Origin: a virus
DNA length: 64,000 nt
Direction: 5' to 3' (one strand)
Virus record (IMG/VR): IMGVR_UViG_3300002052_000002
Location: 1 to 64,000 of that record
The position numbers were made by a program, and so were the translations under genes. Shown here one piece after another: positions 53,283 to 62,762 of this stretch. The notes under the pieces were generated by a model. That model saw only the letters and a program-made list of their open reading frames with translations. It had not been told where the DNA came from and searched no databases. The first letter of the stretch is position 1. Every line of letters starts with the position of its first letter.

Positions 53283-54379
53283 GTAAAACAATGGACGACT
53301 TACAAAGTCAAGTTAACGACATGCAGATGGGTCTAACTTCGGACGACGATCTGCAAGCCCTGTTCGATGGTCTACCAGAAGTGGGAACGACTGAACCCGT
53401 ACAGGCTGCTTCGGCGGGAGATAATCCGCCAACACCTCCGGCCCCTGAGCCAACCCCTGCTCCTGCGCCAGCTCCGGCCCCACAGCCGACGCCTGCGCCG
53501 AAGCCAGAACCTACTCCGGCACCAACGCCGGATCCGACCCAGGGAAAACCGCCCGTTTCTGATGTGCCTGACAAATTCAGAGACGTGGATGTGCAAGCTT
53601 CATTGAATAAAGCCGTAAAATCGTATGAGGAATTAGAAGCTCGGCACGCAGCTCAAGAAAAAGAGCTAGCAAATTTGAGGAAACTAGTTGGTCAATTGAC
53701 TACTGGTACTACTCCTCAGCCGACTCCTAGCGTACCTACACAGGTTCCGGTAGCGACACCGACAGTAGTGGACGAGGAAATTCCCGATTCGGATTACTTC
53801 GAAAAACCCAATGAAGCTGTAGGCAAAAAGGTCCTTCAGGATCTTAATAAATATGCTCCTGAATTGATCGCTAAGAAGATCATGGAGTATCACGATTGGA
53901 ATACCCGCCAGATGATACTTCGAGATTTTCGAAGGGAACATCCAGATTTCGATAATTATGTTCAGGATATTCTACAAATCGCTCAGGCTCGGCCTGATAT
54001 AGATAGATTACCTCCTGATCAATCATTGCCTATGTTATATGATTTAGCTAAAGAAAGAGCTAGATTAAAACTTGAGACAATGAAGAGAGATCTAGGTATT
54101 CCTGAGATAACGCCTGCGCCTCAACCTGCACCAGCCCCCGCACCTTCAACAGAAGAGATAGCGAAGATGGTTCAGGCTAGGTTGATCGAAGAAATCAATC
54201 GACGAAGACGCGCTTCAGGCATCACTGGAGCAGAAGGAACGCCCCCTGTGAATCCACAGGATAGAGCAACTCCGGCTCCGAAACCACAAGAGAAAACCTA
54301 CGGTGAAGAGGTTTTCGATAGAATGATGGCTACTAAACCAAAGCATCCTGATGATATATTGGGAACTGCGAGGTTATAA
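53279..54379 (+). CDS. Scaffolding protein
   Basis: A 366-residue protein with an N-terminal helix, a long Pro/Ala stretch (many PAPAPAP repeats at about residues 50-90), then coiled coil (SLNKAVKSYEELEARHAAQEKEL, read in parts) and another Pro/Ala segment. Lies between portal and capsid. This is the common make-up of phage scaffolds, which guide capsid assembly and leave the head. Protease activity is not evident. Confidence 0.8.
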   Translation: MSKTMDDLQSQVNDMQMGLTSDDDLQALFDGLPEVGTTEPVQAASAGDNPPTPPAPEPTPAPAPAPAPQPTPAPKPEPTPAPTPDPTQGKPPVSDVPDKFRDVDVQASLNKAVKSYEELEARHAAQEKELANLRKLVGQLTTGTTPQPTPSVPTQVPVATPTVVDEEIPDSDYFEKPNEAVGKKVLQDLNKYAPELIAKKIMEYHDWNTRQMILRDFRREHPDFDNYVQDILQIAQARPDIDRLPPDQSLPMLYDLAKERARLKLETMKRDLGIPEITPAPQPAPAPAPSTEEIAKMVQARLIEEINRRRRASGITGAEGTPPVNPQDRATPAPKPQEKTYGEEVFDRMMATKPKHPDDILGTARL

Positions 54380-54423
54380 GCTATCACTTGCACATTTTAT
54401 AAAGAGGAGGTGCTTCATAGACT

Positions 54424-55611
54424 ATGGCAGTGACCGTTATTTCTGGTGCAACCGGAAGTTTAGGAACTAATGCTATTTTAGCAGCTCAGAAAGTTGTTGA
54501 CATTAGCGATAAGATCTACTTACTGGAACCCAACGCGGCTCCTTTATATGTTCTTGTTTCTAAGTTAGGGAAAGACGTTACTATCAATCCAGCTTTTAGT
54601 TGGTTGGAAGACGAGCTTCAGCCCTCTTGGACAACTCTTGCAGTTTCAGCAGCAGCAGGCGATGGCACTCTGACGGCGTCTAACGGATACGTTAATAAAT
54701 TTGATCTGTTGAAAGTCCCTTCTACGGGCGAGGTTATGCTTGCTCATACAGTGTCTTCGACAGCAGTTCAGGTTTATCGTGCGTACGGTACGACAATCGC
54801 AGCGTGCGCTGATGCTGGTGTTGATATCCTAATTCTTGGTCCAGCTTTTGCAGAAGGTTCTCTTGGAACAGACCTTGCAACCGTAACAACCCAGACAAAT
54901 GAGGTATGGAATTATACTCAGTTGTTTAGAAAGTCCTGCGAAGTAACTCGTACATTGGCTAATACCGAGCTCTATGGTGGGCCCGAAAGGAACAACCAGA
55001 GGAGAAAGAAAGGTATCGAGCTTATGCGAGATTTCGAAAGGATGTTCTTGTTCGGCGAAGGACTCCAAGATACTGGTGCTGGTAAAGACACTAACCTAAC
55101 CCATGCGCGTAGGACAATGAGAGGAGTAGATTCTTTTATTGCTTCTAATGCGACTGCGGCAGGCGGAGTTCTTACCGAATCAGAATTTGAGGCTTTCTTG
55201 CGAACCGTATTTCGGTACGGCGGATCATCCAGGTATTTGTTCTGCGCTCCCCTGATCCTTTCAGTGATCAGCCAGTGGGCACAGGGTAAACTCCAGATGT
55301 TCCCTAAGGACAAGAGTTATGGTGTTGCTATTACTCAGTATCTGTCTCCTCAGGGCTCAGTGAATTTGATTCGTGAGTTCATGTTGGAGAATGCTGGTGG
55401 AGTTTCTAGTGTTTCCTACTATGGCGGATATGCCTTTGCACTCGCTCTAGAAGAGATCAGGTATCGTTACCTGCAGAACAGAGATGTTCAGCTTGAAACT
55501 GATATCCAGGCTCCTGGGGACGATTCGTTCAAAGATCAGTATATCTGCGAAGTTAGTATGGAATTTCGTCAGCAGAGAATGCACGGAAAACTTACTGGCG
55601 TGACTGGTTAA
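54424..55611 (+). CDS. Major capsid protein (SU10-like, HK97 fold)
   Basis: A 395-residue protein. Motifs IYLLEPNAAPLYVLVSKLG, VNKFDLLKVPSTGEV, FRKSCEVTRTLANTELYGG and RDFERMFLFGEG are typical of the SU10-type capsid family. The RBS region AAGAGGAGGTG is strong, as needed for a highly made protein. A hairpin CCATTAG/CTAATGG at 55662-55686 lies just downstream. Confidence 0.9.
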   Translation: MAVTVISGATGSLGTNAILAAQKVVDISDKIYLLEPNAAPLYVLVSKLGKDVTINPAFSWLEDELQPSWTTLAVSAAAGDGTLTASNGYVNKFDLLKVPSTGEVMLAHTVSSTAVQVYRAYGTTIAACADAGVDILILGPAFAEGSLGTDLATVTTQTNEVWNYTQLFRKSCEVTRTLANTELYGGPERNNQRRKKGIELMRDFERMFLFGEGLQDTGAGKDTNLTHARRTMRGVDSFIASNATAAGGVLTESEFEAFLRTVFRYGGSSRYLFCAPLILSVISQWAQGKLQMFPKDKSYGVAITQYLSPQGSVNLIREFMLENAGGVSSVSYYGGYAFALALEEIRYRYLQNRDVQLETDIQAPGDDSFKDQYICEVSMEFRQQRMHGKLTGVTG

Positions 55612-55661
55612 TTCTAGTTATTCCAAGTTTTCTTTAGCATAGATACTATAGATTTATTGCT

Positions 55662-55686
55662 CCATTAGCGAAAGGGCGTCTAATGG
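55662..55686 (+). other. Hairpin downstream of the capsid gene
   Basis: CCATTAG (55662-55668) pairs with CTAATGG (55680-55686), 11-base loop. There is no T-run, so it is more likely a processing or stability element for the capsid message than a terminator. Confidence 0.4.
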
Positions 55687-55711
55687 ATGAATATAGATGG
55701 AGGTGGAGCTG

Positions 55712-56128
55712 ATGTCAAAACCCACGGAAGTTCATGACCCTTTACTTATTTATATTGCTGCTGCATTAGACATTGCTGGTAGCATAAGAATTGAAGTACC
55801 TAGGAAAACTGGAGAAGACAAAGGAGCATCCCTTTTAGTATGGATTCAATCAAAGAAATTCAAATTGATGGAATTATTACAAAGGAGAGGAGCTTTTGTT
55901 ACTCCTGTATCTGATGGACAATTTAGAGGAAAATGGAAGGATAAGAAAGCAGCAAGACTGCTTAGGCAATTATTGCCTTATCTCCATTTAAGAAGAGAAC
56001 AAGCAAAGATTGGGGTAGAGTTCATGGATGAAAGAGAACTGAACCCGACCGAACATACCGATGCGATATACCGTCTCAGGCTTAAGCTACAAAAGAAAGC
56101 GGATGAAGAGGACGGAAAGGAGAGATAA
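55712..56128 (+). CDS. Degenerate LAGLIDADG-like protein (138 aa)
   Basis: LLIYIAAALDIAGSIRIEV at residues about 11-29 resembles the LAGLIDADG motif, and LLRQLLPYLHLRREQAK with GVEF matches the family's second signature (L-L-P-Y-L...K/R-x-E/K-Q-A). The catalytic acid of the D-A-D-G core is replaced by Ala, so cutting activity is doubtful. GGAGGTGGAG precedes ATG 55712. Its position between capsid and adaptor genes suits an invaded homing gene or a domesticated DNA binder. Confidence 0.6.
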   Translation: MSKPTEVHDPLLIYIAAALDIAGSIRIEVPRKTGEDKGASLLVWIQSKKFKLMELLQRRGAFVTPVSDGQFRGKWKDKKAARLLRQLLPYLHLRREQAKIGVEFMDERELNPTEHTDAIYRLRLKLQKKADEEDGKER

Positions 56129-56130
56129 AT

Positions 56131-56652
56131 ATGGCTATATTTGCAAGTAGAATGAGAAGTCTAGTAGTGATTTTAGTTCCAACTGAAACTGTCCTAGACG
56201 AGCTTAGACGACCCATGACTATTAAAGGTAAGAAAGCTACCTTTGCTAATGGTCGATATAAAACTGATGACCCGAAAGAAATTGAGATGTTAAGAAATCA
56301 TGCACAGTTTAATATTGAATTTTTTGAGGTCACAGATGAAGCAAAAAGGATTAAAGAATTCCATGAAACTAAAGTTATTCATGGTGCATTAGGTGCTGGC
56401 CCAAAAGTGGAGGGAGATATAGCTCCTCCAGCGATTCCGAGTTTAAAAGAAGAAATTTTGGCAGCAGTTGATGTTAAAATAACCAACGTAATGGGACAGA
56501 TTTTGTCAGCCATTGAAGGGATGCCAAAGCCCGCAGCTGATGAGCCTGTAAAACCCAAGAAAATATTTACGTGCCCTATCTGCAAAGAGCCTTTCCCAAG
56601 TGGTATTGCAGTTGGGAAGCACAAGAAAGAGGCACATCCTGAGGTGAGTTAA
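56131..56652 (+). CDS. Virion-module protein with C-terminal C2H2-type finger (173 aa)
   Basis: N-terminal alpha/beta region, a linker, then FTCPICKEPFPSGIAVGKH with a further His (KKEAH): a C2H2 finger at about residues 145-170. A decoration or completion protein is possible from position. Confidence 0.65.
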   Translation: MAIFASRMRSLVVILVPTETVLDELRRPMTIKGKKATFANGRYKTDDPKEIEMLRNHAQFNIEFFEVTDEAKRIKEFHETKVIHGALGAGPKVEGDIAPPAIPSLKEEILAAVDVKITNVMGQILSAIEGMPKPAADEPVKPKKIFTCPICKEPFPSGIAVGKHKKEAHPEVS

Positions 56653-56655
56653 ACT

Positions 56656-57378
56656 TTGAATTTTAGTACTCTAAAAGAACGAGTTACGGAGTATCTTGAA
56701 GATCGTACAGATACTGATTTTCAGATTAAAGTTGGTAACTGGATTAATGATACTCGGAAGGACTTGGCCCTAGAGTATGAATTTGATTACCTGTATGTGG
56801 AGGCAACCTATTCCACGAGCGCGGGCTCGGCGGAGTACGCGTTGCCTTCTAGTTTTATAGGTCTAGAAGACGTATGGGTAGGGACCAAGAAATTAGAGAG
56901 ATTATATCTTCCTGAGAGAGATGTGCTTTCTCCAACTGATGTTGATAGCCCTTCTGGAGAGACTTTCTTACTACCAATAGAACAGGGATTAAGTGGAGAC
57001 AGCAACCAGTCGATTCCAGATTATTATATAATTAGAGGCTTTGCACTTGAGCTATGGCCCGTCCCTGATGCTGCATATACTCTGAAGATTAAGTATTATG
57101 CACAGCCTACAGATTTTACTTTAGATGCAGACTACGATCATATTTCAAATTTCCATTTTGATGCCGTGATTTGGGGAGCTGCATTGCGTGGAGCCATATA
57201 CTTAGATGATAATGATAAGATTCAAAAATACGAAGGGTATTATCAGAAGGCCATAGAGAAGATGATAATGAAAGAGAAAAAGAGAGTGGCTAAAGATCAG
57301 CGCCCAAGAATGAAGACTTTCAAAGATTTCTATCTGCCTACATTTAAACGTATGACGAAGATGATACCAATAGAATAA
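56656..57378 (+). CDS. Head-tail adaptor protein (240 aa), TTG start
   Basis: FSTLKERVTEYLEDRTDTD and IKVGNWINDTRKDLALEY match the helical gp4/adaptor family of podoviruses (SU10/P22-type), which joins portal to tail. The C-terminal part is helical and basic (KMIMKEKKRVAKDQR). TTG 56656 is the only start with suitable context. Confidence 0.75.
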   Translation: MNFSTLKERVTEYLEDRTDTDFQIKVGNWINDTRKDLALEYEFDYLYVEATYSTSAGSAEYALPSSFIGLEDVWVGTKKLERLYLPERDVLSPTDVDSPSGETFLLPIEQGLSGDSNQSIPDYYIIRGFALELWPVPDAAYTLKIKYYAQPTDFTLDADYDHISNFHFDAVIWGAALRGAIYLDDNDKIQKYEGYYQKAIEKMIMKEKKRVAKDQRPRMKTFKDFYLPTFKRMTKMIPIE

Positions 57379-57388
57379 GGGATCTGTA

Positions 57389-58513
57389 ATGGGATTTAAA
57401 GAAGATTTTGAAAACCTTAAACAGGAAATTTCAGGATTACAAGAAAAAGTAGAGAAATTTCGTAAGCTATCTTATACATATGCTAACATGGATAGCATAC
57501 AAGAATTATATAATAAGATATTAGTCGCTCCGATAATAACTGATTTCTCTTACGCTAAACATTCGTCTATTCATGGTAGTGGTGGGATTGACCCATTAGA
57601 TCATGGTACTTTAGATGGGTTAACTGATGATGATCATCCACAATACTCATTAGTGGATGCAACTAGAGCCTTCACTGGAGCCTTAACTGGTACTAGCGGT
57701 TATTTCGCTACATCAGTTAGTGCTGATGCTTTTGATGGCGGAGTAATGGCTACGCGTGTGAATAGTGGATCAGATACGGCGCGTAGACCTAGATTCAACT
57801 TTATAGAAGGGGATTATATCTCCATTGTAGCTACAGACAATCCTGCTGGTGATGAGACTAATATAACTATTGGAGCAGATGCTCAAGGTTTTGATCCCAC
57901 AAGCTATGCAGAATTTTATGATGATTTCATGTCCATTAATGGTGTTGCATCCCCAGTTATCTCTGATAAACCTTGGATTTTTATAGGAGTATATGGATGG
58001 TCTGAAGACAATAATGGGGTTATACTTATTCGATCAGATGCAACAAATAGAGGACATTTTAGTCAATCTGATGGTAGTGGTACTTTCGCAAAAACTTGGA
58101 TATATTCTCTTAATCCAACTTTTATTTCTCGCATTGCTCAACTTGGAGCTAGTGCGAGCACTCGAAGACTAGGACTCGTTGATGCTACTCTAAATACGGC
58201 GGCTGAACCAGATAATGGGATTTATTTCAGATTTACAGTAGATGGGAATTACATAGCTGTTTGCAGATCAGGTGGATCTGAAGATACTATTGATACAAAC
58301 GTAGCCGCTGCTGACGGAACTTTCAATATATTGAAATTCGTTGTATCTGGAGATGGAACATCGGTTGAATTTTTCGTAGATGGAGTTTCCAAAGGAAGCA
58401 TAACTAATTACATCCCAACAGTTATATTAGGAATTAGTTTTGGAAGTAATACCACAGGAACAGGTAGAGGAGTATATATAGATTTTGTTCATGTTAGACA
58501 GGATAGATCATGA
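57389..58513 (+). CDS. Tail-fibre-like protein (374 aa)
   Basis: Coiled coil near the start (QEISGLQEKVEKFRKL), then HSSIHGSGGIDPLDHG and LTDDDHPQYS, the well-known fibre shaft motif D-H-P-Q-Y, then a LamG-like C-terminal domain (WSEDNNGVILIRSDAT; YIDFVHVRQDRS). Probable receptor-binding fibre. Confidence 0.75.
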   Translation: MGFKEDFENLKQEISGLQEKVEKFRKLSYTYANMDSIQELYNKILVAPIITDFSYAKHSSIHGSGGIDPLDHGTLDGLTDDDHPQYSLVDATRAFTGALTGTSGYFATSVSADAFDGGVMATRVNSGSDTARRPRFNFIEGDYISIVATDNPAGDETNITIGADAQGFDPTSYAEFYDDFMSINGVASPVISDKPWIFIGVYGWSEDNNGVILIRSDATNRGHFSQSDGSGTFAKTWIYSLNPTFISRIAQLGASASTRRLGLVDATLNTAAEPDNGIYFRFTVDGNYIAVCRSGGSEDTIDTNVAAADGTFNILKFVVSGDGTSVEFFVDGVSKGSITNYIPTVILGISFGSNTTGTGRGVYIDFVHVRQDRS

Positions 58514-58635
58514 CAATCATTCCAACAAAACTGTGTTTGCTACGACGAGGAGAAATATGCACTAATTGTGGTGCCTGCGAGTCGTGGTGGAATGATACAT
58601 GGTGTGATGTTTCGTATAAGGAGAAAAAGAAATAA
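58510..58635 (+). CDS. Cys-rich microprotein between fibre genes (41 aa)
   Basis: ATGA overlap upstream and TAATG overlap downstream. CLLRRGEICTNCGACESWW and WCDVSY have six Cys, able to form a small metal or disulfide knot. Unusual in a fibre operon; may be a chaperone or protease control peptide. Unknown. Confidence 0.55.
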   Translation: MTIIPTKLCLLRRGEICTNCGACESWWNDTWCDVSYKEKKK

Positions 58636-59351
58636 TGGCATGGTTAGCATACTGGCCAACAGAAAGCGTAGAAGTAAGTGGTAGTACAACCCAAATAAGA
58701 GCTAATTGGGCCGCGATGCAAGCATGGTGGGAAGTGGAACATGTTAGTATAGCCAGTGCTTCTTCAGGAGCAGGGCAACATTTAGCTGGGACTGTTGGAT
58801 TTGTAATTTGGGGAGACTTCTCTGCCCTTCCAAGTACCGCTGCAACGGGAGCCCTCGCTTATACTGATATTGGATTCTTTATATACACCCCCAACGATGC
58901 ATGGGACTCGATAACAGAGACTTATTGGTCCAGAATTAGACAAAGTAATTTAGATTATCTTAATACATCTTATAATGATTTAGTAATACCAGCAAGTACT
59001 TGGACTAAAATGGCGATGAGTGCAACTAGCTCTCATCTTATATATGATTCAATGTCCGAGTATTCAACAGCGGCCAATAGGTGGACAGCGAAAGAAGAAG
59101 GATTTTATATGGTTATAGGAAATATCGTATTTCCTGATGCGGAGACTAATTATCAAAAGGCCGCAGCTATTTCACAAAATGGTGCTGCAGTTGCGGTTGG
59201 AAGAAAATATGGATCTCCAGTAAAGTCGGTACTAGTAAAAGATGTCCTGTATATTGATACTGGAGATTATTTAGAATTATATGGATGGCATAATCATACA
59301 GCAGCAGTAACTGCTGATGCCGCTACATTAATGATACAAAGGGTGAGCTAA
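58635..59351 (+). CDS. Fibre/appendage protein with C1q-like tip, copy 1 (238 aa)
   Basis: N-terminal domain (WAAMQAWWEVEHVSIASA) is shared with the next two genes (EEEHYGFSSPLSG, GVEHYTITHALSG). C-terminal half (EEGFYMVIGNIVF, DTGDYLELYGWHNHT) resembles C1q/TNF-like jelly-roll folds. Likely a trimeric appendage. Confidence 0.65.
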   Translation: MAWLAYWPTESVEVSGSTTQIRANWAAMQAWWEVEHVSIASASSGAGQHLAGTVGFVIWGDFSALPSTAATGALAYTDIGFFIYTPNDAWDSITETYWSRIRQSNLDYLNTSYNDLVIPASTWTKMAMSATSSHLIYDSMSEYSTAANRWTAKEEGFYMVIGNIVFPDAETNYQKAAAISQNGAAVAVGRKYGSPVKSVLVKDVLYIDTGDYLELYGWHNHTAAVTADAATLMIQRVS

Positions 59352-61006
59352 TGGCGTACGCAGAATGGAATACCTCCGTTCCTACAACTGGGACTAAAAT
59401 AGTTAATATACCTAGTGTTCATTCGAAAAACTGGTACGCTTTCCAATATACTTTAGAAGAGGAACACTATGGATTTAGTAGTCCACTTTCTGGAAGACAT
59501 ATGCTTGGAAGGACTACTATGGTTAGTGCCGCTCCTTCGGCAACCATTTTAGGAATAGCTGCCCCATTTACAGGAGCAATGGGTTGGGATACTGATTCTG
59601 GACAGGGTTGGCTCTATGATGGGGATGCCTGGGTTGTCTGGTCAGAATTGCCAAATAGTAGAGTATTTGCATATATAGGAACAAATCAAACAATACCTGA
59701 AACTTTAGATAATTGTGATTCTATAACAGGCTGGCAAACCACTAATACATGCGCGTGCACTATCTCTTCAGATACTTCTCAAAAATGGGAGGGATCTGCA
59801 TCTATAAAAGTAATACTTGCACCAGCAGAAACAAGTGAGTTTATGGCCTTCGAAACATATACTACTTGTGCAGTAGCGGGTCAGGCATATCCAACATGGT
59901 TTGCTCAACAGTTTGAGACCCCTGAAGCTGCCGAAGTGAACTTTAATAAAGCTTCAATATATATAGCACGCAATACCTTTACGGAAATTCCTATGGCATT
60001 TTATTATATTTATACTGATAATGGCGCCACAGGTGGGGATGCCGGACCTGAAACCATGATAGCTTCCGGTACTAAAACTATGTCTTGGTCCTCCTCATAT
60101 ACATATGAATGGAAGGAATGCACTTTTACTACAGTTTCTACTGGATCAAGTGGTACTAAATATTGGTTAGTAATAAATGACCCGAATCTCGTACTGGAAG
60201 AGCATTATATAGCAATAGATGGAGATGAAGGATATACAGATGGTATATATAAGTTGGGGACTACATTTGCAAACATGGCCACTGCGGCAGCAGATATGGC
60301 GTTTAGAATAGAGGCCTCTACTGGTAGAGATGATTTTTATGTCTATAAAGATTTAGTTCCTTATAAAGATTTTACAGGACTAGGTAATTATAATTCCTAT
60401 GTAAAATCGGATACTAATACTGGTTCCTCAGTAATAGCACATGCTTTTGGGAAATACTCAATAGATGAAAATACTCGTAGCTTAACAATAACTCAAACTG
60501 CTAATTGGGAAGAATTTCGATCAACTATTGGAGAGATCCCTTATTACTCTATAGCTCATATAGGATATCATATTACTGCCACTAATTCTGGGAATATATG
60601 GTTCGACTTTATTACTGTTGGGGATTTCAGTGGTAGCAAAGCTACAGTTGAATTTGATACGGAGAGTTTAGATTCTTTGGGAGAATGGGACGCCTCAACA
60701 TATACTTTTACCGCATGTGCAGATGGATACTATGAGTTATTGTCCTCCTTAACCCTAAGTGGATATGGCGGAACTGAAGTATCAACTTACTTTGTGGTAT
60801 CTAATATTGGGAGCGAGCCAGTTACAGCTGGAAAAAGCGAAATGATAGCGTTATCTGATGATTCTTTTACAATAACATCGAACACTATAGCGAAAGTAGT
60901 AAGTGGTGGAACAGTTAATTTACAAATAGCTCAAGATTGTCCAATAATCTTTACGATACTTAGTGGAGAGGACAAATCATTTTTGAAAATTCATAAACTT
61001 TCTTAG
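59351..61006 (+). CDS. Fibre/appendage protein with C1q-like tip, copy 2 (551 aa)
   Basis: Same N-terminal domain (KNWYAFQYTLEEEHYGF then TGAMGWDTDSGQGWLYD). A long middle holds one carbohydrate-binding-like segment (CAISSDT-type strands and TSWSSSYTYEWKEC). The end (FTACADGYYELLSSLTLSG) is C1q-like. Longer variant of the same family. Confidence 0.65.
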   Translation: MAYAEWNTSVPTTGTKIVNIPSVHSKNWYAFQYTLEEEHYGFSSPLSGRHMLGRTTMVSAAPSATILGIAAPFTGAMGWDTDSGQGWLYDGDAWVVWSELPNSRVFAYIGTNQTIPETLDNCDSITGWQTTNTCACTISSDTSQKWEGSASIKVILAPAETSEFMAFETYTTCAVAGQAYPTWFAQQFETPEAAEVNFNKASIYIARNTFTEIPMAFYYIYTDNGATGGDAGPETMIASGTKTMSWSSSYTYEWKECTFTTVSTGSSGTKYWLVINDPNLVLEEHYIAIDGDEGYTDGIYKLGTTFANMATAAADMAFRIEASTGRDDFYVYKDLVPYKDFTGLGNYNSYVKSDTNTGSSVIAHAFGKYSIDENTRSLTITQTANWEEFRSTIGEIPYYSIAHIGYHITATNSGNIWFDFITVGDFSGSKATVEFDTESLDSLGEWDASTYTFTACADGYYELLSSLTLSGYGGTEVSTYFVVSNIGSEPVTAGKSEMIALSDDSFTITSNTIAKVVSGGTVNLQIAQDCPIIFTILSGEDKSFLKIHKLS

Positions 61007-61013
61007 GAGATAT

Positions 61014-62762
61014 ATGTCGACGTGGAGACCAACTAGACCAAATTCATCTGATGATATCGCTGATATCCCTAGTTTGACTCAGGATAATTTTAGTGCTATA
61101 GAGGCCGTATTAGGAGTAGAACATTATACTATTACCCATGCTCTTAGTGGTCTACATAAAGGTGGAATAGCAGGAGGAATGTTTGTAGGTACTACCGCTC
61201 AAATCGCGGCTTTATCAAATCCTCCTACTGGAGCGATGGCACAAGATACAGATCTTGGTGTTGTAGTAGAGTATAGAGGGGGTGCCCTTGGTTGGGATAA
61301 GATCGGGCAAAGTGAATGGTCTAGATCGGCTGCCTATCCAACTACCGCAGTCGCCGTTACCGCAGATGAGCCTCCTTATACTATAATATGGGATACAGAG
61401 ATATATAATACTCTTAGTGAAATGAATACAGCAGATGGAGTTTTTACAGCGAAAGCTAGTGCTGGGTCCTATACTATTGTTGTATCACTAGGATTGGTAG
61501 CCTCTGGTACTCAAGTGGTAGAGGGGTACGCACTTCCTGTAGGAGATTACGCGGTTACTTGGAGTAGGGTGACTACTGGAGCAACCTACAATTATGAAAC
61601 AGTAGATGATTACCCAGGAGCGGATGACGCAGATTATAATGCTGCATGGACAGAGGGACGAGAGGACGAATTCTATGTGGGAAGTTTAGAAGATTCTTGG
61701 ACTACTGGAGAAGATAGTTATTATAGCCTTAAATTAAATGCCGCTAATCATGCTGGTGCTCAGGGATTTATGCTTAGTGCTAATTCTGTAATTAATCATG
61801 TAGAGTTATCTTTAGATAAGCAGAGTCCTGGAGCTGCACAAAATACTAAGGTAGTCTGGGCAGAAATATGGTATGGAGATCCTAGTACTGACGTCCCATC
61901 GGGGGATTCAACTAATTATATTGCTAGAAGTAGCAGTGCTACATTTCAAACTATCCCTACTGCTGGTCCAACTTGGATTAACTTCTATTTTAATCCTCCT
62001 GTAATTCTATCTGCTGATACAGAATATCATATAGTAGCACAAGCAGATTATGGTAGTTCTCTTACTGAATATATAAGATGGGCGAAGGATACTAGTATAG
62101 CGGAATCTGGGAATGGCGGTGGATCAATAGCTAATGATAGTTGGGTATGGACATGTGAAGCAGATGATACGAATACATTATTTAAAATCTATACGCAACC
62201 TTATATACCTGCCGGGTCTACAGGGATTAAAGTTATGACTCATTATAGGGCACGTGCTCAAGGAACCACGGAAGCGACTATAGATTCCTTTATAGTTACA
62301 CCGAATGGCAAAAGTTATGGAATAACTGAGGAACTAACAACTGGACCATTTGTAGATTATGAATGGGAATGGGATTATGATCCGGAAACAAATGAATTAT
62401 GGACTCCCTCAGGAGCTATGCAAATATTAAGATATGGGTATGATTTATGTAATGAATCCCCAACAAGTGCTTCTTCCGCAAATATTTCCCAGATGTATTT
62501 AGAATGGACATGGAATCCTCCCAGACCAATAGTTACTATAGGACTATATAAAGATGATGTACTATTTGAAGCCTCGAAAACTCCCCTTTTTGAAGCTGGG
62601 GAAGCTTCTTACCAGACTGCACAGTTATTCTCTACAGCTAGATTAACGGCTGGACAGGATTTACGAGTAAAAGTGGATAAGACATTAGTGGATGATGAGA
62701 TAGTCGTAGATTCTAAATATACATGGATTTCAATTCATAGAGTTAGTGGAGCGGTATTATAA
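61014..62762 (+). CDS. Fibre/appendage protein, copy 3, tip domain interrupted (582 aa)
   Basis: N-terminal SLTQDNFSAIEAVLGVEHY and TGAMAQDTDLGVVVEY as in the paralogues. A jelly-roll-like half begins near residue 120 (EMNTADGVFTAKASAG) and its partner strands appear near 540 (GQDLRVKVDKTLV); between them is an inserted beta-sandwich (SLDKQSPGAAQNTKVVWAE, FNPPVILSADTEYHIV). AGGAG before ATG 61014. Confidence 0.65.
   Translation: MSTWRPTRPNSSDDIADIPSLTQDNFSAIEAVLGVEHYTITHALSGLHKGGIAGGMFVGTTAQIAALSNPPTGAMAQDTDLGVVVEYRGGALGWDKIGQSEWSRSAAYPTTAVAVTADEPPYTIIWDTEIYNTLSEMNTADGVFTAKASAGSYTIVVSLGLVASGTQVVEGYALPVGDYAVTWSRVTTGATYNYETVDDYPGADDADYNAAWTEGREDEFYVGSLEDSWTTGEDSYYSLKLNAANHAGAQGFMLSANSVINHVELSLDKQSPGAAQNTKVVWAEIWYGDPSTDVPSGDSTNYIARSSSATFQTIPTAGPTWINFYFNPPVILSADTEYHIVAQADYGSSLTEYIRWAKDTSIAESGNGGGSIANDSWVWTCEADDTNTLFKIYTQPYIPAGSTGIKVMTHYRARAQGTTEATIDSFIVTPNGKSYGITEELTTGPFVDYEWEWDYDPETNELWTPSGAMQILRYGYDLCNESPTSASSANISQMYLEWTWNPPRPIVTIGLYKDDVLFEASKTPLFEAGEASYQTAQLFSTARLTAGQDLRVKVDKTLVDDEIVVDSKYTWISIHRVSGAVL

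Noticed and set aside
53308-53606. Long frames opposite or out of frame in the scaffold gene
   Set aside because: They arise from the Pro/Ala-rich repeat composition; Gly/Ala- or Arg-rich low-complexity shadows.
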